A stretch of DNA of 64,000 nucleotides from Epiperipatus broadwayi. Its lineage: Eukaryota > Onychophora > Udeonychophora > Euonychophora > Peripatidae. Shown piece by piece: positions 11,803 through 24,175 of the stretch (position 1 is its first letter; every line of letters begins with the position of its first letter). A program made the position numbers and the translations under genes. Where the stretch lies: assembly GCA_028023455.1 (NCBI GenBank), contig JAQFVV010013396.1:62001-126000 (forward strand), given 5' to 3'. The notes under the pieces were generated by a model that was not told the DNA's origin, ran no database searches, and saw nothing but the letters and a program-made list of their open reading frames with translations.

Positions 11803-12265
11803 AATGTAATTAAAGCTAGATTTTCCAAATATGTTGAGTTTTTGGAGTGGAATTAATATTATCATTAGATGTAAAAATGGTATAATTAATTATGGAATCA
11901 TATTTAATTAGGCAAATGATAAGGACAGTGTCTCTCATTTTTAACAATCGCTACATATATATTTAATTGTCCTGGGTAGTCATTATCTAATATTTATTAT
12001 TTGTAAACAAGCAAAGCAAAACTCCATATAGTAGTGCCACCTGTGCTAAACAGAGTAATCAATGGAGATGTGATCATGCGATGCTTGCTGATTTATTATT
12101 TGACTTATATTTAATAATTGATGTAAAGGTCTCATTTAAAATGTGACACTGTGTTTATCCTTTGCCTAATTAAATATGATTTCATAAATAATTATACTAT
12201 ATTTACATCTAGTGACAATATTGATTTCACTCTAAAATCTCAACAATTTTAGCATGATTTACATT
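11803..12265. mobile_element. Inverted-repeat element with a family B core
   Basis: The left arm (about 11803-11945) and right arm (about 12140-12265) are inverted copies sharing CATATTTAATTAGGCAAA (left) against TTTGCCTAATTAAATATG (right), CATTAGATGTAAA against TTTACATCTAGTG, and GACAGTGTC against GACACTGTG. Between them, 12015-12075 (TCCATATAGTAGTGCCACC and AGTAATCAATGGA) resembles the family B outer arm seen near 27840 and 32410. The direct repeat AAAGAATAGA occurs outside both ends (11766-11775, 12276-12285) but not flush with the arms. Confidence 0.6.
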
Positions 12266-12289
12266 AAAATAATATAAAGAATAGACAGT

Positions 12290-13486
12290 CCACTATATTT
12301 GGTCATCTTTTCTACATTTACATATGAAGGATGACATCTTGATGCAATAGTTAGTGCATTTTTCTGGAATTTACATGGTGTAGTGTGCAAGAGTGATTTG
12401 AATAAAACTTTCAAATTTTCAGACTCTGATTGAACATTTTTTTTTTTCTGACAAACTGTTCATTGAAAACACAACAAGCCAATAAATTGAATAGTAAATA
12501 GATATCTATATATTATCAGTGAGTGAATAAAATAAAAATGGAAATATTCTAATTTTTTTACTATCCAGAAATAAGGAAATCTTGTAAGCAATATTTTTTA
12601 TTTCATTTTTGAAAACTATTTAAAAGTCTGCTTTGTCTTTTTACCTTTTTATATACTAAGAATATACTGAAAAAAGTCTTGGGCTCTTAATAATCTTTCG
12701 GAAAATAATTGTGATCAAATAAAAATAAATTATTTGATGATCAAATTTTTTTTTATCACAAAATGCTTGAATTTATTAAGTTTGCTTTTTTTAAAAAAAT
12801 AGTTGAAAAAGTAGTATTAGATATTTTTATAGAATATAATTAAGGTCAATAGAGGCAACATTGACTTTTTAACAAAAGCATATCTAACAATATTCTGGAG
12901 TTTTTCAATCAATCTATTATTTAAACATTCATTTCTTTTGCAAATCATTAATCAATTTTTTCATTTTTTATTTATTTTATATTCCAACCTATTTTACTAA
13001 TGCTTTTACTTCTAAATGTATGTCAAATGCAATTTTTATCAACAAATAATCCATATTATTTACATACCTCAATATTGAAAATATCACTCTTCCAACTCCT
13101 TTCCATTGTGCAAATCCACATCTCAATACTTTTCCTTCTTTTATTTTTTTTATTTAACATTATCTATATCATGCCTCCTTATAAAGTGACCCTTCAAACA
13201 AATATTTGTGAATTTATGTGATATCACACAATGCATGGAGAAAGTTTTGTAAGTCTTGTGTAATAGATTGTAACAATTATAATTTTTGATAATTGATCAA
13301 CTGAAAATTTGATTTGGCTCCTAATATTCTTTTTTACTGTGTATGAATGTATTTTTTTGTTTCTTACAACTATTAATTTGCAGTTATACTCTTAGGTGGT
13401 CAGAAAATGCAATAAGTGATGTGTTAATAATAGAAGCATTAACTTTACTTACCAACATAAAGAATAAATATATTAGTGAAGAGTAT
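12290..13486. other. A+T-rich intron DNA, nothing identified
   Basis: A T-rich open frame near 13000-13220 encodes only Leu/Phe/Ile-rich sequence of the sort that A+T-rich DNA produces by chance. Confidence 0.45.
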
Positions 13487-13762
13487 CTACTGCTGAAAAA
13501 TGTGTGTCATTTCATATTTCATTTGTAGTGAATATACTGACATATTTCTCAACTTGTACTGTAATGATTTAGGAATGTTTTGGTATGAACAATTAAAATC
13601 ACCACTCATTATCACAATACCTGGCTTTTGCATCAATCTGTTCTGTACACTATGAATAATCTTGGAAATGTCATTACTCCTTGCTATATAATATACCACA
13701 ATCAAGTAATGTAACTCATTATAAATGAGGAATGACAGAACTATGTATATGTACTTCATCAT
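13487..13762 (-). pseudogene. LINE endonuclease-domain fragment
   Basis: The - strand frame contains IVVYYIARSNDISKIIHSVQ followed by PGIVIMSGDFNCS and PKSLQYKLRNMSV. The SGDFN block (bases 13592-13603 on +) preceded by hydrophobic residues is a hallmark of the apurinic-type (exonuclease-endonuclease-phosphatase) domain of non-LTR retrotransposons. The spacing to a PK.LQ block also fits. The fragment is about 75 residues long, with no Met-initiated domain start and no RT following, so it is a truncated relic. Confidence 0.55.
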
Positions 13763-14073
13763 TATTACATGTTTTAATTATAAACATGTTGGCATGTGTT
13801 CTAGACAGTTATCACCAATCAGCTATTTCCTATCAGACTTCTACTTAACAGTGATTGCTATTAGAGAATTTAAAGCAGTTCATTTAAAATTTAATATAAA
13901 CAAATAAAAAGAATCATTTTTAATTAATATAATTTTTAAATGCTTATATGTAAAGTATGTTGAAAATAAAAAAATAGATAATATTGTATTATAATAATTG
14001 ATTATATAATTTTTTACTATATTTATCCTATTATTCTATGTTTTTTGTTTTTAATTACCATATAGATTATTTA

Positions 14074-14904
14074 CTTATCCAAGGAAAAAATCAACACATT
14101 GATATTTTGTTTCCTTTTCCAATCATTTTAAAACAAATTGTATTAAAAGATTTCAATTTAACTACCACATACACATATTAATTTGAATATATTGTAATTT
14201 TAAATAGGTTTGCACATTTCTAACTATTTAGAGAAAACAGTATTTCGATAGGCCACTGGAAAGCAAAAATTTCTCTATCAGCTCTTCATAGGAAAACAGT
14301 GAATAAAAGGTTTATCAATTGCTATCATGATGAGAGTTGAATCAATATATTGATTGTATATGAGTTGGATACCTTACAATAATGATCTAAGCTTCATCAA
14401 AATCTAAAAAGATATTCAAAATTTTATCAGGATTACATTTAAATTCAGGATATGGAAATATATCAGAATCTAAAAAAAAATATTCAAGGTTTATCAGAAT
14501 TGGATTAACAATCCCACATTCTATATTTGAATCCAATCCTAGTAAAGTTTGAATATTTTTTTAGGTTTTTTTTTTATAAAGTCTAGAATATTACTGTATG
14601 GTATTTATCTATATAAATCCACATATCTATTCAATCTTGGTTATTAAATAAATAAAAGATAAAAAATGTGATCCAACTCCACTGATTTTTTATGAGGAGC
14701 TGTTGGAAAAGATTTTGGTTTGCAGTGATCTATTAAAATATTGTTTTCTTTATCTAGTTAGAATTTTTCAAACCTACTTAGGATTACAATTATTCAAATT
14801 AATATGTGTATGTTATAGTTAGATTGAAATCTTTTAATAAATTTTGTTTTAAAATGAATGGAAAAGAAAAAAATATCAATGTGATTTTTTTTTTCTTGGA
14901 TAAG
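14074..14904. mobile_element. Element of about 830 bp with long terminal inverted repeats
   Basis: The left arm (about 14074-14302) and right arm (about 14680-14904) match in inverted orientation. Examples are ACTTATCCAAGGAAAA against TTTTCTTGGATAAG, CATTTTAAAACAAA against TTTGTTTTAAAATG, and ACATACACATATTAATTTGA against the reverse complement near 14790-14812. The centre (14400-14575) is itself partly palindromic (GAATCTAAAAAAAAATATTCA against TGAATATTTTTTTAGG). There is no coding frame. It is probably a non-autonomous DNA transposon or fold-back element, since diverged. Confidence 0.6.
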
Positions 14905-14915
14905 CACTCTACATG

Positions 14916-17900
14916 ATACTTTAAAGATAGAAATATAAATTAGTAGGATGCTGGATTTACTAAAATGTTATATTATCTATTATTATGATGCAATACTTAT
15001 TAAAAATATATCCTTTTTTATATATTTGTATTAAATTTTAAAAGAACTGTTTTGACCATTCTATTAGGTGAATATTGTCAGGTAGATATCCAATAGGAAA
15101 TACTGGATTGATGATGACTGTCTAGAATACATGTCTAAAATTCATAAATAATGATAAAGTGGATTTTATGCAGTAAAAAAGTAAAAAGTAACATAACAAT
15201 AATTGCATAATGCAATGGGAGATTAGTTTAACAAAACAAAGTATGCTGGGATACAGATTATTTTTAAAATGAATATTATGATTTAAACAATATAAGAAAA
15301 GAATTTATAGTAAAAAAGCCATATAATAAAAATATTCTTTACTTAGAGTGAATAGTACTTTAAAAAGTAAATTTAAAAGTGTATAAACAGATCCTGAAAC
15401 TGATATACTCTAAACTGAGATTATATTTTTAAATAGTAAGAACAAATGAAATAACCAAAGGAAAAAAGAACCTCAATTGATAAATTGAAAAAATTATGCA
15501 TCATATGCCTTATAAAAAGATGTATATATACTATAATCTTTCTATTTGTGAAGAAATTAGTGGTTAATTTAATTATTTTTTATATTACTTTCCTTTATAT
15601 TATTAAAAAAGAAAAAAAATCTGAATGGTATGAAGCATAAAAAATATGATAACGGTTCCACTCCAATGAAAATATGCAATAAACATTTTTTAGCAGAAAT
15701 CCTTTATCTTTTTTATTAAATTATATGTTATATAGTTATTATCAAAAGATAATAAAAATTTATTCAAGTTTATTAGGGAACTAAGCCAAAGAGATATCTC
15801 ATTTTATTAAAAATATTTAAGAATAAATTTTTATCTGTATATATTATCAAAGAAATGATGCAGATTTTTAAAAAGTAATTCTATTATTTTTTAAAAAGTC
15901 ACAAACGTATACAGTTTTATGAAAGAAAATAATTCCTCTTAATACTATTGTTTAATTTGGTTTAAAATAATTTGCTTTGTATATATTTCAATTGTCTTAT
16001 AATGCATTCTTATTGTTTTATTACCCCCCCCCACCTCGCGTGTTTTAAATTCTAATTATCAATTCATAAATAATTTTTACATTTTTAAAAAATAAGACAT
16101 GAACAAACCATGAGACATTAATTAACTTTAAAATTGTATTCATCATGTGACATTGTCATGGATTTTTATGAATAGAAAAACAATATATATATATGTTTTT
16201 ATATATAGATCCATGTATATAAATATATAGATGTAAAATAAAAAGTTTTTAAAAAAGAAAACACAAACTAAAACAACCTTAAAAAGTAAATTAATTATTT
16301 GTAATTTTATTATTTACATTTATTTTTATATTTAAAAAAAAATAATTTATTAGCTGCATATTCCAAATTACATATGCATTTTCATTTTTAAAAGTGTTTT
16401 ATTATTTATGTTTTATTTATTAATTCTAAATAATTTTTACATATTTTTTAAAAAAAAAAAATTATATAAAGTAGACTAACTAACTATTAATAAAATTTCT
16501 ATGCATGCATTATTATTGTTTTAAGATAAGATATTATTTGTAGGTTTTAATAATTAATTCATGAGTACACTATGTAAAAAAAATGTATTGCATTTTATCG
16601 AAATATTTTATTAGAGGAGACTATCTTTATTTTGTTTGTATGATTAAGAGACACTGATAACTCAAATGTCATTTTTGATATTGTTCTATCGTTTGATGTA
16701 ATTGTATATTGATGAATACTAGAAGTAAAAGTTTTTGAATTGGTTTCTAGGTTAAGAAAAGTAAAAATCAATATCTGTTTGGATAAATGAGTCGAATTAT
16801 AATCATCTTGCTATTTTACTGCTTGAATATCACTTCACAAACTGAGCAACTGATCATATAATTATTTATTTTTTGCCATAATTTAAAATAAAAACTTATA
16901 TCAAATTTTAATTTATAATAATTAATATCCAGATTTTCTATATAATAATAAATTCTAGTAAATATATTTTTGTTATAATTAAAAGAAACTCTTCATTACT
17001 TAGAAATGACGAAAATTTTAAATGTTCCTGTGATCGATTGTAATATGTAATAAAATTAGCCATACAATATATTATAACATTTTATTAAAATACACTCTAA
17101 GTTTAAAAAAAAAAACAATAAAAGTAATTTTAAAAAAATTATACATATCAAACCTCAACATAGAAATTAAAAGGCTGCCAGTCTAATTGCACTTATTTCA
17201 AACAATATTAACTAAACACTGTTAGTCTTTTTATTCATTACAAAATAACTATTAGAAATAAATCAAGTCTTTTTAAGTTTATGTTTTCGATCATTGTGTT
17301 CATCATAAACCATTTTTATATACCTTCTATATATTTGAATAGGAAGAAACTGTGTAATAAAGAATATAATGTACGTTTTTAGTCATCTAATATAATAAAT
17401 CATTTAATTAACAATAATTAGGATAGAGAATTAGTCCTAAGAAATGTCCTTATATTATTTATTTGATTAAATACCAGGTACAAAATTGTCCTTATGTCTA
17501 TTGCAGTGAATCCAGAGTGAACATTAATATAAGGCTTGTTGCAGAATTCTTTGAATATCATCAGTGTATTCGGAGCATGAGTGTTTATTTGGTTACATTT
17601 TCAAGCCTAGTAAAATAAAAATGGTTTGTAGTGAACACAATAATAGGAAACATAAAAGTAAAGGAGCTTGTTTTATTTCTAATGATAATTTTGTAATAAA
17701 CAGAAAGTTTAATAGTGTTCCGTTGAATATTATTTGGAATATGCACAATTAGACAGGTGAATTCTTAATTTGAGTATTGAGATTTAATGTGTGTAACAGT
17801 TTTTTAAATTTTTTAATGTTCATATCTATTGCCTTTGACAAGGGTGTTCAACACTGAAAATGGATTTAGGTCATACTGCTATTTATTAAATACTTTTTAT

Positions 17901-18093
17901 CTTTGCATTTTTGGAATTAACATTCCTCGTGTTTACATTTATTATTATGATGGCATTTTTTTTAATAATTAAAAGTATAAACAGAAAAGAATGTATCTAA
18001 ATTAATATTAGCAACTGAACTTTACTTTAAGCCTGAGCTTTAATAATAAATAATATTAAAAGCATTGAAAAGTAATATATTAAATGTTTATGC
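14916..18093. other. A+T-rich intron DNA, nothing identified
   Basis: Only A/T-rich sequence, a short C run at 16023-16032 and (TA)n near 16180 are visible. The open frame at 17564-17752 has no splice phase or motif that would make it an exon of the host gene. Confidence 0.45.
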
Positions 18094-18391
18094 AAATATA
18101 GGAGATTTGAACTCAGACTTTCAAGCCACTTCAACCATTCACATTATCTCATACTATTAATACACATGACCACACACATGCATAAATGATAAATAATCAC
18201 CAATATATGTATTTCATATTGAACCAGCATGAAATGTTTATTCAATATACATATTTCAAGCTGAACCAGCAAGAAATACTTATATTGGTTATTTGTCTTT
18301 TATGCATGTGTGCATTCATGTGTATTAGTAGTATGAGATATTGTGGATGGTTGAAGTGGCTTGAAAGTCTGAGTTCAAATCCCCTATATTT
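18094..18391. repeat. Family A palindromic element
   Basis: The roughly 298-bp sequence is an inverted repeat with outer ends AAATATAGG.GATTTGAACTC and GAGTTCAAATCCCCTATATTT. The arms continue through GACTTTCAAGCCACTTCAACCA, then CACATGAC/GTCATGTG-like blocks, to a centre near 18243. Both strands therefore hold similar short open frames, which are artefacts of the palindrome. It is the short, fold-back form of the unit found at 1780, 28182, 47432 and elsewhere. The terminal block GTTCAAATCCC matches a tRNA B box. Confidence 0.7.
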
Positions 18392-21300
18392 ACAATTGGG
18401 CTCCAAGTATAAGAATGCCTGGTATTTCAAATCTTAAATGTTTATGCCTATAATTTATTTTATATTACAAATAGGCTTAATATTTTTATTCATGTAGCTA
18501 TCTCATAAAAATTTCAACTAGTCATCCAATTATTGGTTGCTAAGTATTTAACTATTTTTAGCTAGAATATAAAATATGAAATAAAAGTAATAAGCCTTCA
18601 TCTTTAGATAATTAGCAAGATTCATGAGTACAACCCTTTTCTTCACTGTTTCTCTTTGAACATTTCTGGAGTCTTTGGCATGTAGTGAACTGTCTAAAAA
18701 GTGTTTTGTTTAAGTATGTCAAAAAAAAAAAATTCTAAAATTAATATGTCAGTAATTTTGTTATATAAAACAATAACAACAACAAAAAATAATGTATTAA
18801 AAAAAAAGCAAATACCATATACCAGTAAGTAATTTATTTTAATAGAAAAGAAATCATTTTATTAAAAAAAAGAAAGAAATTAACTATACACAAGAAATTT
18901 GATCCAATGTAGTTCTGGTTGATGAATGAAAGAGGGCACTATTTGGAAGTTTTAATTTTTCAAAATATAAAAATTGTTATGACCTAAAATGACATTGAGA
19001 AAATACTTTTCAAAAATAAATAATAAAAGAATGTTGAAAAAAATATAAAAGTTGAAATATAATCTTGGAGAACATGTTTATTTTCTTTGACATTTTCAAT
19101 TCATAACATTTTTGAAAGCTTATAGACATAAACATGAAATAGATTCATATCAAGAAGAGAAAATGAACTTTAAACAAGATAGAAAATATTTGTCTGTATG
19201 ATGAAGAACTGCCTTTTAATTACTACATTTTTTTCTAAAATAATTTATAAAAAGTTAGTTGTAATACCTTCTGGAAAATAGAAAATAGTTTTAAAAAATT
19301 ATTCATTGAAAAAAATTATAGAAAACATAATTATGGTAGATTTTTTTCTAAGATTGTTTCCATGTTAAAAACAGCCTTTATTAAAAGGTCACATCTTTTT
19401 GATCATTTTTTTATATGTATATTCCAATTTATTTCTATATGTACATATGGGTAACCAATATTTAACTACATTACAATGGCTTTTTAAATGCAATATTACA
19501 ATCAATTAAATGTGTTATTACTAATGTTTTTTCTATCTATTGTGGAAGTTGGATAGCATTAATTCTTTATAGTTATAATAGTGATTAAAGGAATAGTTTG
19601 CTGCAGGACAATGTTTTCTCTAATAGCCCCCCATAAAGGAACAGTGAAAGAGAAGGCTTGAAAATTGATAGATGATTTATATTCGTGTTTGGTCACCTAT
19701 CTTAAAGAAAAAATTATCAATCTGTAAAAAAAGTTTCAACTTTATTCAACATTAATTCAAAGTCACAAACAGATAGATAAAGAATTTATATAAACAAAAA
19801 CATAGAATGCTAAAATCATGAATGAGCAATAGTATAAAAAAACCAAGATAATATAGCATGTTGTCTGCATTCCGGAAAAAGCTGTGCTTATAAATACATT
19901 TATACAAATCTAAATTTATACTAATATGTTTTTATTAAAAAATCTCTGTAAAAATATATAATAGAAGACATAAAATCTTTAAAAATTAATAAAAACTGAA
20001 ACTAAATCTTTAAAACTTACTTTTGGAAAAAAAATCATGAAAAATAATTTTTATAACAAATTATTAAGCCAAATATTTTTAAAAATATAAAATCTACTAT
20101 GCAAATTGATTTAATTTGTTTGTACAGAATAATTACAACAAATTTTAAATATAATTACAAGAAAAATAGTAAAATGTCAAAATAAATACTAGTAAATGAA
20201 TATGTATATTTATAATATACGTATGTTGTACGTTCAAAATTTTTTTTTTTTAAATATCTTATTTTACTATTAAAGACTATCTGGTTTCTCTATACTTAGT
20301 TTTCTTAATCTTTTCACCTATAAAAATATTTTATTGCTTATATATTTAACTGTTTATTTAAAATAGGTATAAAAACAATAAAAAGTTTTTAAAAAGTATG
20401 TTAAAAAGTTATATCTTTAAAAGAAAATTCCAGCAAAATCCCACTGCAGTGAGTATAATCAATAAATAGTTCATAATCTCAATATCCATAAGAATATTAT
20501 GTCACCTTCATTGGTGGTTAATTGTAGCACGTTCATTGTTTTTGTTTTTAGAAACACAATACCCATGTTACCAATCCTGATTAAATAAATATTTTTTAAT
20601 TTATATGTATAGATACCATTTATATTTTTTCCTACTATCTTATTGATAATTGTTCTAGTCCTTTAGTTGTTGTTTTCTTTTTACTATGTTTTTAATTCTT
20701 ATCATTAGATATCACTTCCTATATAACTTGGCACAGTAATAAAATGACATATTTTGGAGTTTATAATGTATGGATTGTGGCTTAACTCTCATTTTCAGTG
20801 TTCAACTTGTTATAAATTTTTTAAACAATAAACTATTTAATTAGTTTTTACCTGCATGATTTTATATAGTAATTGAATGACAGGCAGAATCATAGACTAG
20901 ATTTGTTATTTTTGGTTTGAACTTCTTATGAAGTTATGAACAAATATTAAATGCCGTTAAATAAATATTGGTTCCTGTGTATTATATGAATGGTATTTCT
21001 TTAAAATGATCTCTCATAGTTTTTCAGTAGATATCAATTGATATGATGTAGTCCAATTATCTTTTCACTACTGAGCTTTTTTCTTCTTTTATCATCAATT
21101 CTTTCAAGAATTATTCACTAAAATCCCACATTATTATTAGTTGCAGTCAGTATAGTATAAGTAGAAGTTCTTTATAGTGTCTTATCATTTTTTTGGTTTT
21201 TGTAGCAGATAATCCACTTGATAATGCTGGTTGTTACTTTTATTTTCATTACTGATCTTTCTATATATTATATTTTTTCTTAATAAATTATATTGTCTCA
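18392..21300. other. A+T-rich intron DNA, possible 3' part of the neighbouring LINE relic
   Basis: No clear motif is visible. The part after about 20400 may belong to the decayed - strand LINE that is recognisable from 21340 on, but I could not align it by eye. Confidence 0.35.
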
Positions 21301-21339
21301 TAATATAAAAATAGAACCATTTCAGTCTAGTTACTTATA

Positions 21340-22450
21340 TTTTAAAAATTCATCTAGTCTGATCAAAGAGTCATTTCTTCGGCCATCCATGAAATTCTCA
21401 AAAGTTTTTACCATCACCACAATACAAAAGCATTAATATTTTTCATATTTATTCCAATATTCAAACTTCATTTTGTAGAGTGCCATGGAAAATAATGTTT
21501 TTATACCTATAAATCTTTCAAAAGTTTTTATTTTCAACTCTGACTATTATTGGTTTGTTATAAATCTCATTGAAACTTTTTTGTTGTTTATTAATGATCC
21601 AAAAAAACATAGTTCAATAATTAACATATGGTCTCATATCAATTCTGAAGTCATTTTCTGATTTTGTCATCATATACTTTGCCCTTTTAGACTTAATCTT
21701 AATTCCATTTTTTAATTCTGCTCGTTACTACTAAGAATCTTTAGATTATTTATATTTTAGAGTTGTGTGTGCTATATCTTTAATATATATATATATATAT
21801 ACAATTATTAATGTTATTTTACCAATTCTCAATGTGTCTTTGTTCCAATATTGCTTTCCTCATATATTTAATAAAATAAATTGAATAAATAGGAAGACAA
21901 TACATCCTTTATTAAATTTTTTGTTAACATAATATAAATCTGTTTTACTATAGATTGTTTTATAGCTTTTTGTTTTATATAGAGATTTTTCATAAGATTA
22001 CATAGAAATATTTGTTGGCCTCTTTGTGAAAACACTCCAAGTTATTCTCAAATGTTTCCAAATACAAAATTTCCACTATTTTGTATCATTTTTTAATATC
22101 CAATTTTGATTTGCATAAATCATCACAGAAAATGTAATATATAAACATTTCATTGTCTTTGTAAAGTAAAAATACATTTTTACTTTTAAAAATCATTTGA
22201 AGATTTTTTTATTCTGATTCCATTTTGTATTAATTTGTATTAAATATTTTTTCAGCTGTATTAAACATGCCTGAAAAATAATCCAAAAAAGAAAACAATT
22301 TATTAATTCCATGTTTTTTTAAATCAATTTTGAAGTCAACTTTTATCTCTGACAATTATTATCTTTTTCAAATTTGGTTTTACTGCTTTTTAATTATTGT
22401 ATTATTCAAGTTTTCTAATAAGTTTCTCCATTTTTTAGATGAAGTGGCTG
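21340..22450 (-). pseudogene. Decayed LINE reverse transcriptase
   Basis: Read on the - strand, three RT landmarks come in the right order. DVLSSYLFNLFY (about 21861-21911) corresponds to the usual QGCVLSPYLFNL motif. FFGSLINN (about 21567-21603) corresponds to the YLGSLI-type motif after the thumb. FMDGRRNDSLIRLDE (about 21346-21392) corresponds to the ISW.DR.TNEEVLRR block seen near the C-terminus of many non-LTR RT proteins. Stops and frameshifts separate all of them and no YADD box survives. The 5' part beyond 22000 is unrecognisable. I am fairly sure of a non-LTR retrotransposon and unsure of the clade. Confidence 0.55.
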
Positions 22451-22459
22451 GTATTAGTA

Positions 22460-24175
22460 TATGTGAATGCTAATATTTTTTATCAATTATTAAATCATAT
22501 TTATTTTTAACCAATTAGAATTTTTCATTACATTTTCACTTCATAACATTAATGGATGACCAATTGTCACATGTTTAATGTTTTTATTGGAATTTGTAAC
22601 ACTGTAAATGATTGTAGAAATCAAAACCAAAAATTAAGAAATATTAAAAGTATTTAAAAAGTATAAAATCAGTTTTCTATTAATGTAATAGACTAATATC
22701 AAAATTCTCTATACAAATAGCAAAAAAAAAAAAAAAAGATAAAAAGAAAAATTGAATTAATATAAAAACTTTATATGTTCTATGTAGAACTCCCATTTTT
22801 AAAAATCTTTATAATTTAATACAATCAAAATAATAAAAGACATTATGTTGATTTTGTATTTTCTATTTATTTTCCAAGATAAATATGCAATAATATCTTT
22901 TGTTTTTCAATCATTCAGAAAACTGCGTCTACATCGGACAAATCCTCTTTCAGTATCATCTTTCAGTAATGTTGAATGTTTTTCTGTGACATTTACTTGC
23001 ATATCATGCAAGAGATATTGGATGATACCTTTTTCTTTAATGTAACGATTACTTTTCTTGATAAAAATAAAACAATTTTCTTTTAATCTATATAATAAGT
23101 GGTTTTCAGAAAAATTAGTATAATTTGGATATTGCCCTAGTTGCTATCTACATTTTGATTTTCTCTTAAATTTCCTTTTCAAACACTGGTTTGACATCAT
23201 AAAAAATACTGGAATTATTGATTGATCAATTGGAAATTACTTTGTAAAAATAGTAATTATCATAGTAATGCTACTACATCTTAAATTATAAATTCTATGT
23301 GTAATCGAAAATCTCTTGGTATTAGTTTTCTTTTTTGAAAACTTTTATTTATTTTTTCAATTTCTTAGATTTTGACATAAGGGGAGAATGGAATAGAGGA
23401 GTAGGAGAGAAATTGAAGAAGAGATACAGTAAGTTTTTACAATTAAATTCTCATAATTTTATCTACCTAATATTGATTTACAACTTGTAGATAAATTTCA
23501 AACAACTGTTACTGTTTGTAATTGGGGAAAAAGCAGTTTGGAAATTTTTATTTTTATTTTGTCTTTAGACAGATTTTATTAATCTAGATTCACAAAAACT
23601 TAACAAAAACTAAAAAAATGAAAAGAAATTTTACCTGCCCTTCTGCCTGGTACAAGAAATACTTTTTTATTCTTTAACCTGATTGAAATCAACTTAAAAA
23701 TGAACTTTGTGTTCTGCATTGGTCATATTGTTTAACATGTTTTTATTTGAAAAACTGGAAACATTAAACTTGGAGGTAGTGTTCATTTAAATAATTGTCT
23801 TATTACTTTTTTAGTTTTTAATTTAAAAAAATTTTCTTACATTCTCCATTTAAAAACAACCTGAGCTTATATATGATGGAGAAAAGAAAAGGATTGCCTT
23901 TGCATGACTGCCAATAAATAACTCAGTTTAAAACAATATCTTTGATTTTTTTGTAGTCAAAAGTAACTCAGTTTGGACTTTAACCTTTTTTTGTTTTGTT
24001 TTGTTAATGTGTTGTTGTTTCAAAGCCAATCAGTTAATCTTCATTTGGATTGTTTGATTTGATTTATACTTTGTATTGAATGTAACTGACAATTATTGTT
24101 TTCATCAAGTCTACAACATTAAATCGCCCCACTCTCTCTTTCTCTCTCCTCACTTTTTAAAAAGCCAATAGGAAA
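22460..24175. other. A+T-rich intron DNA, nothing identified
   Basis: There is a poly(A) run at 22723-22737 and a CT-rich stretch at about 24129-24151. No exon is supported. Confidence 0.45.

Noticed and set aside
13000-13221. Leu/Phe-rich frame as a membrane protein
   Set aside because: Hydrophobic frames of this kind arise by chance in T-rich DNA; there is no splice context or conservation.
17564-17752. Open frame near 17.6 kb as a coding exon
   Set aside because: No donor or acceptor pair with the right phase, and no recognisable protein motif.
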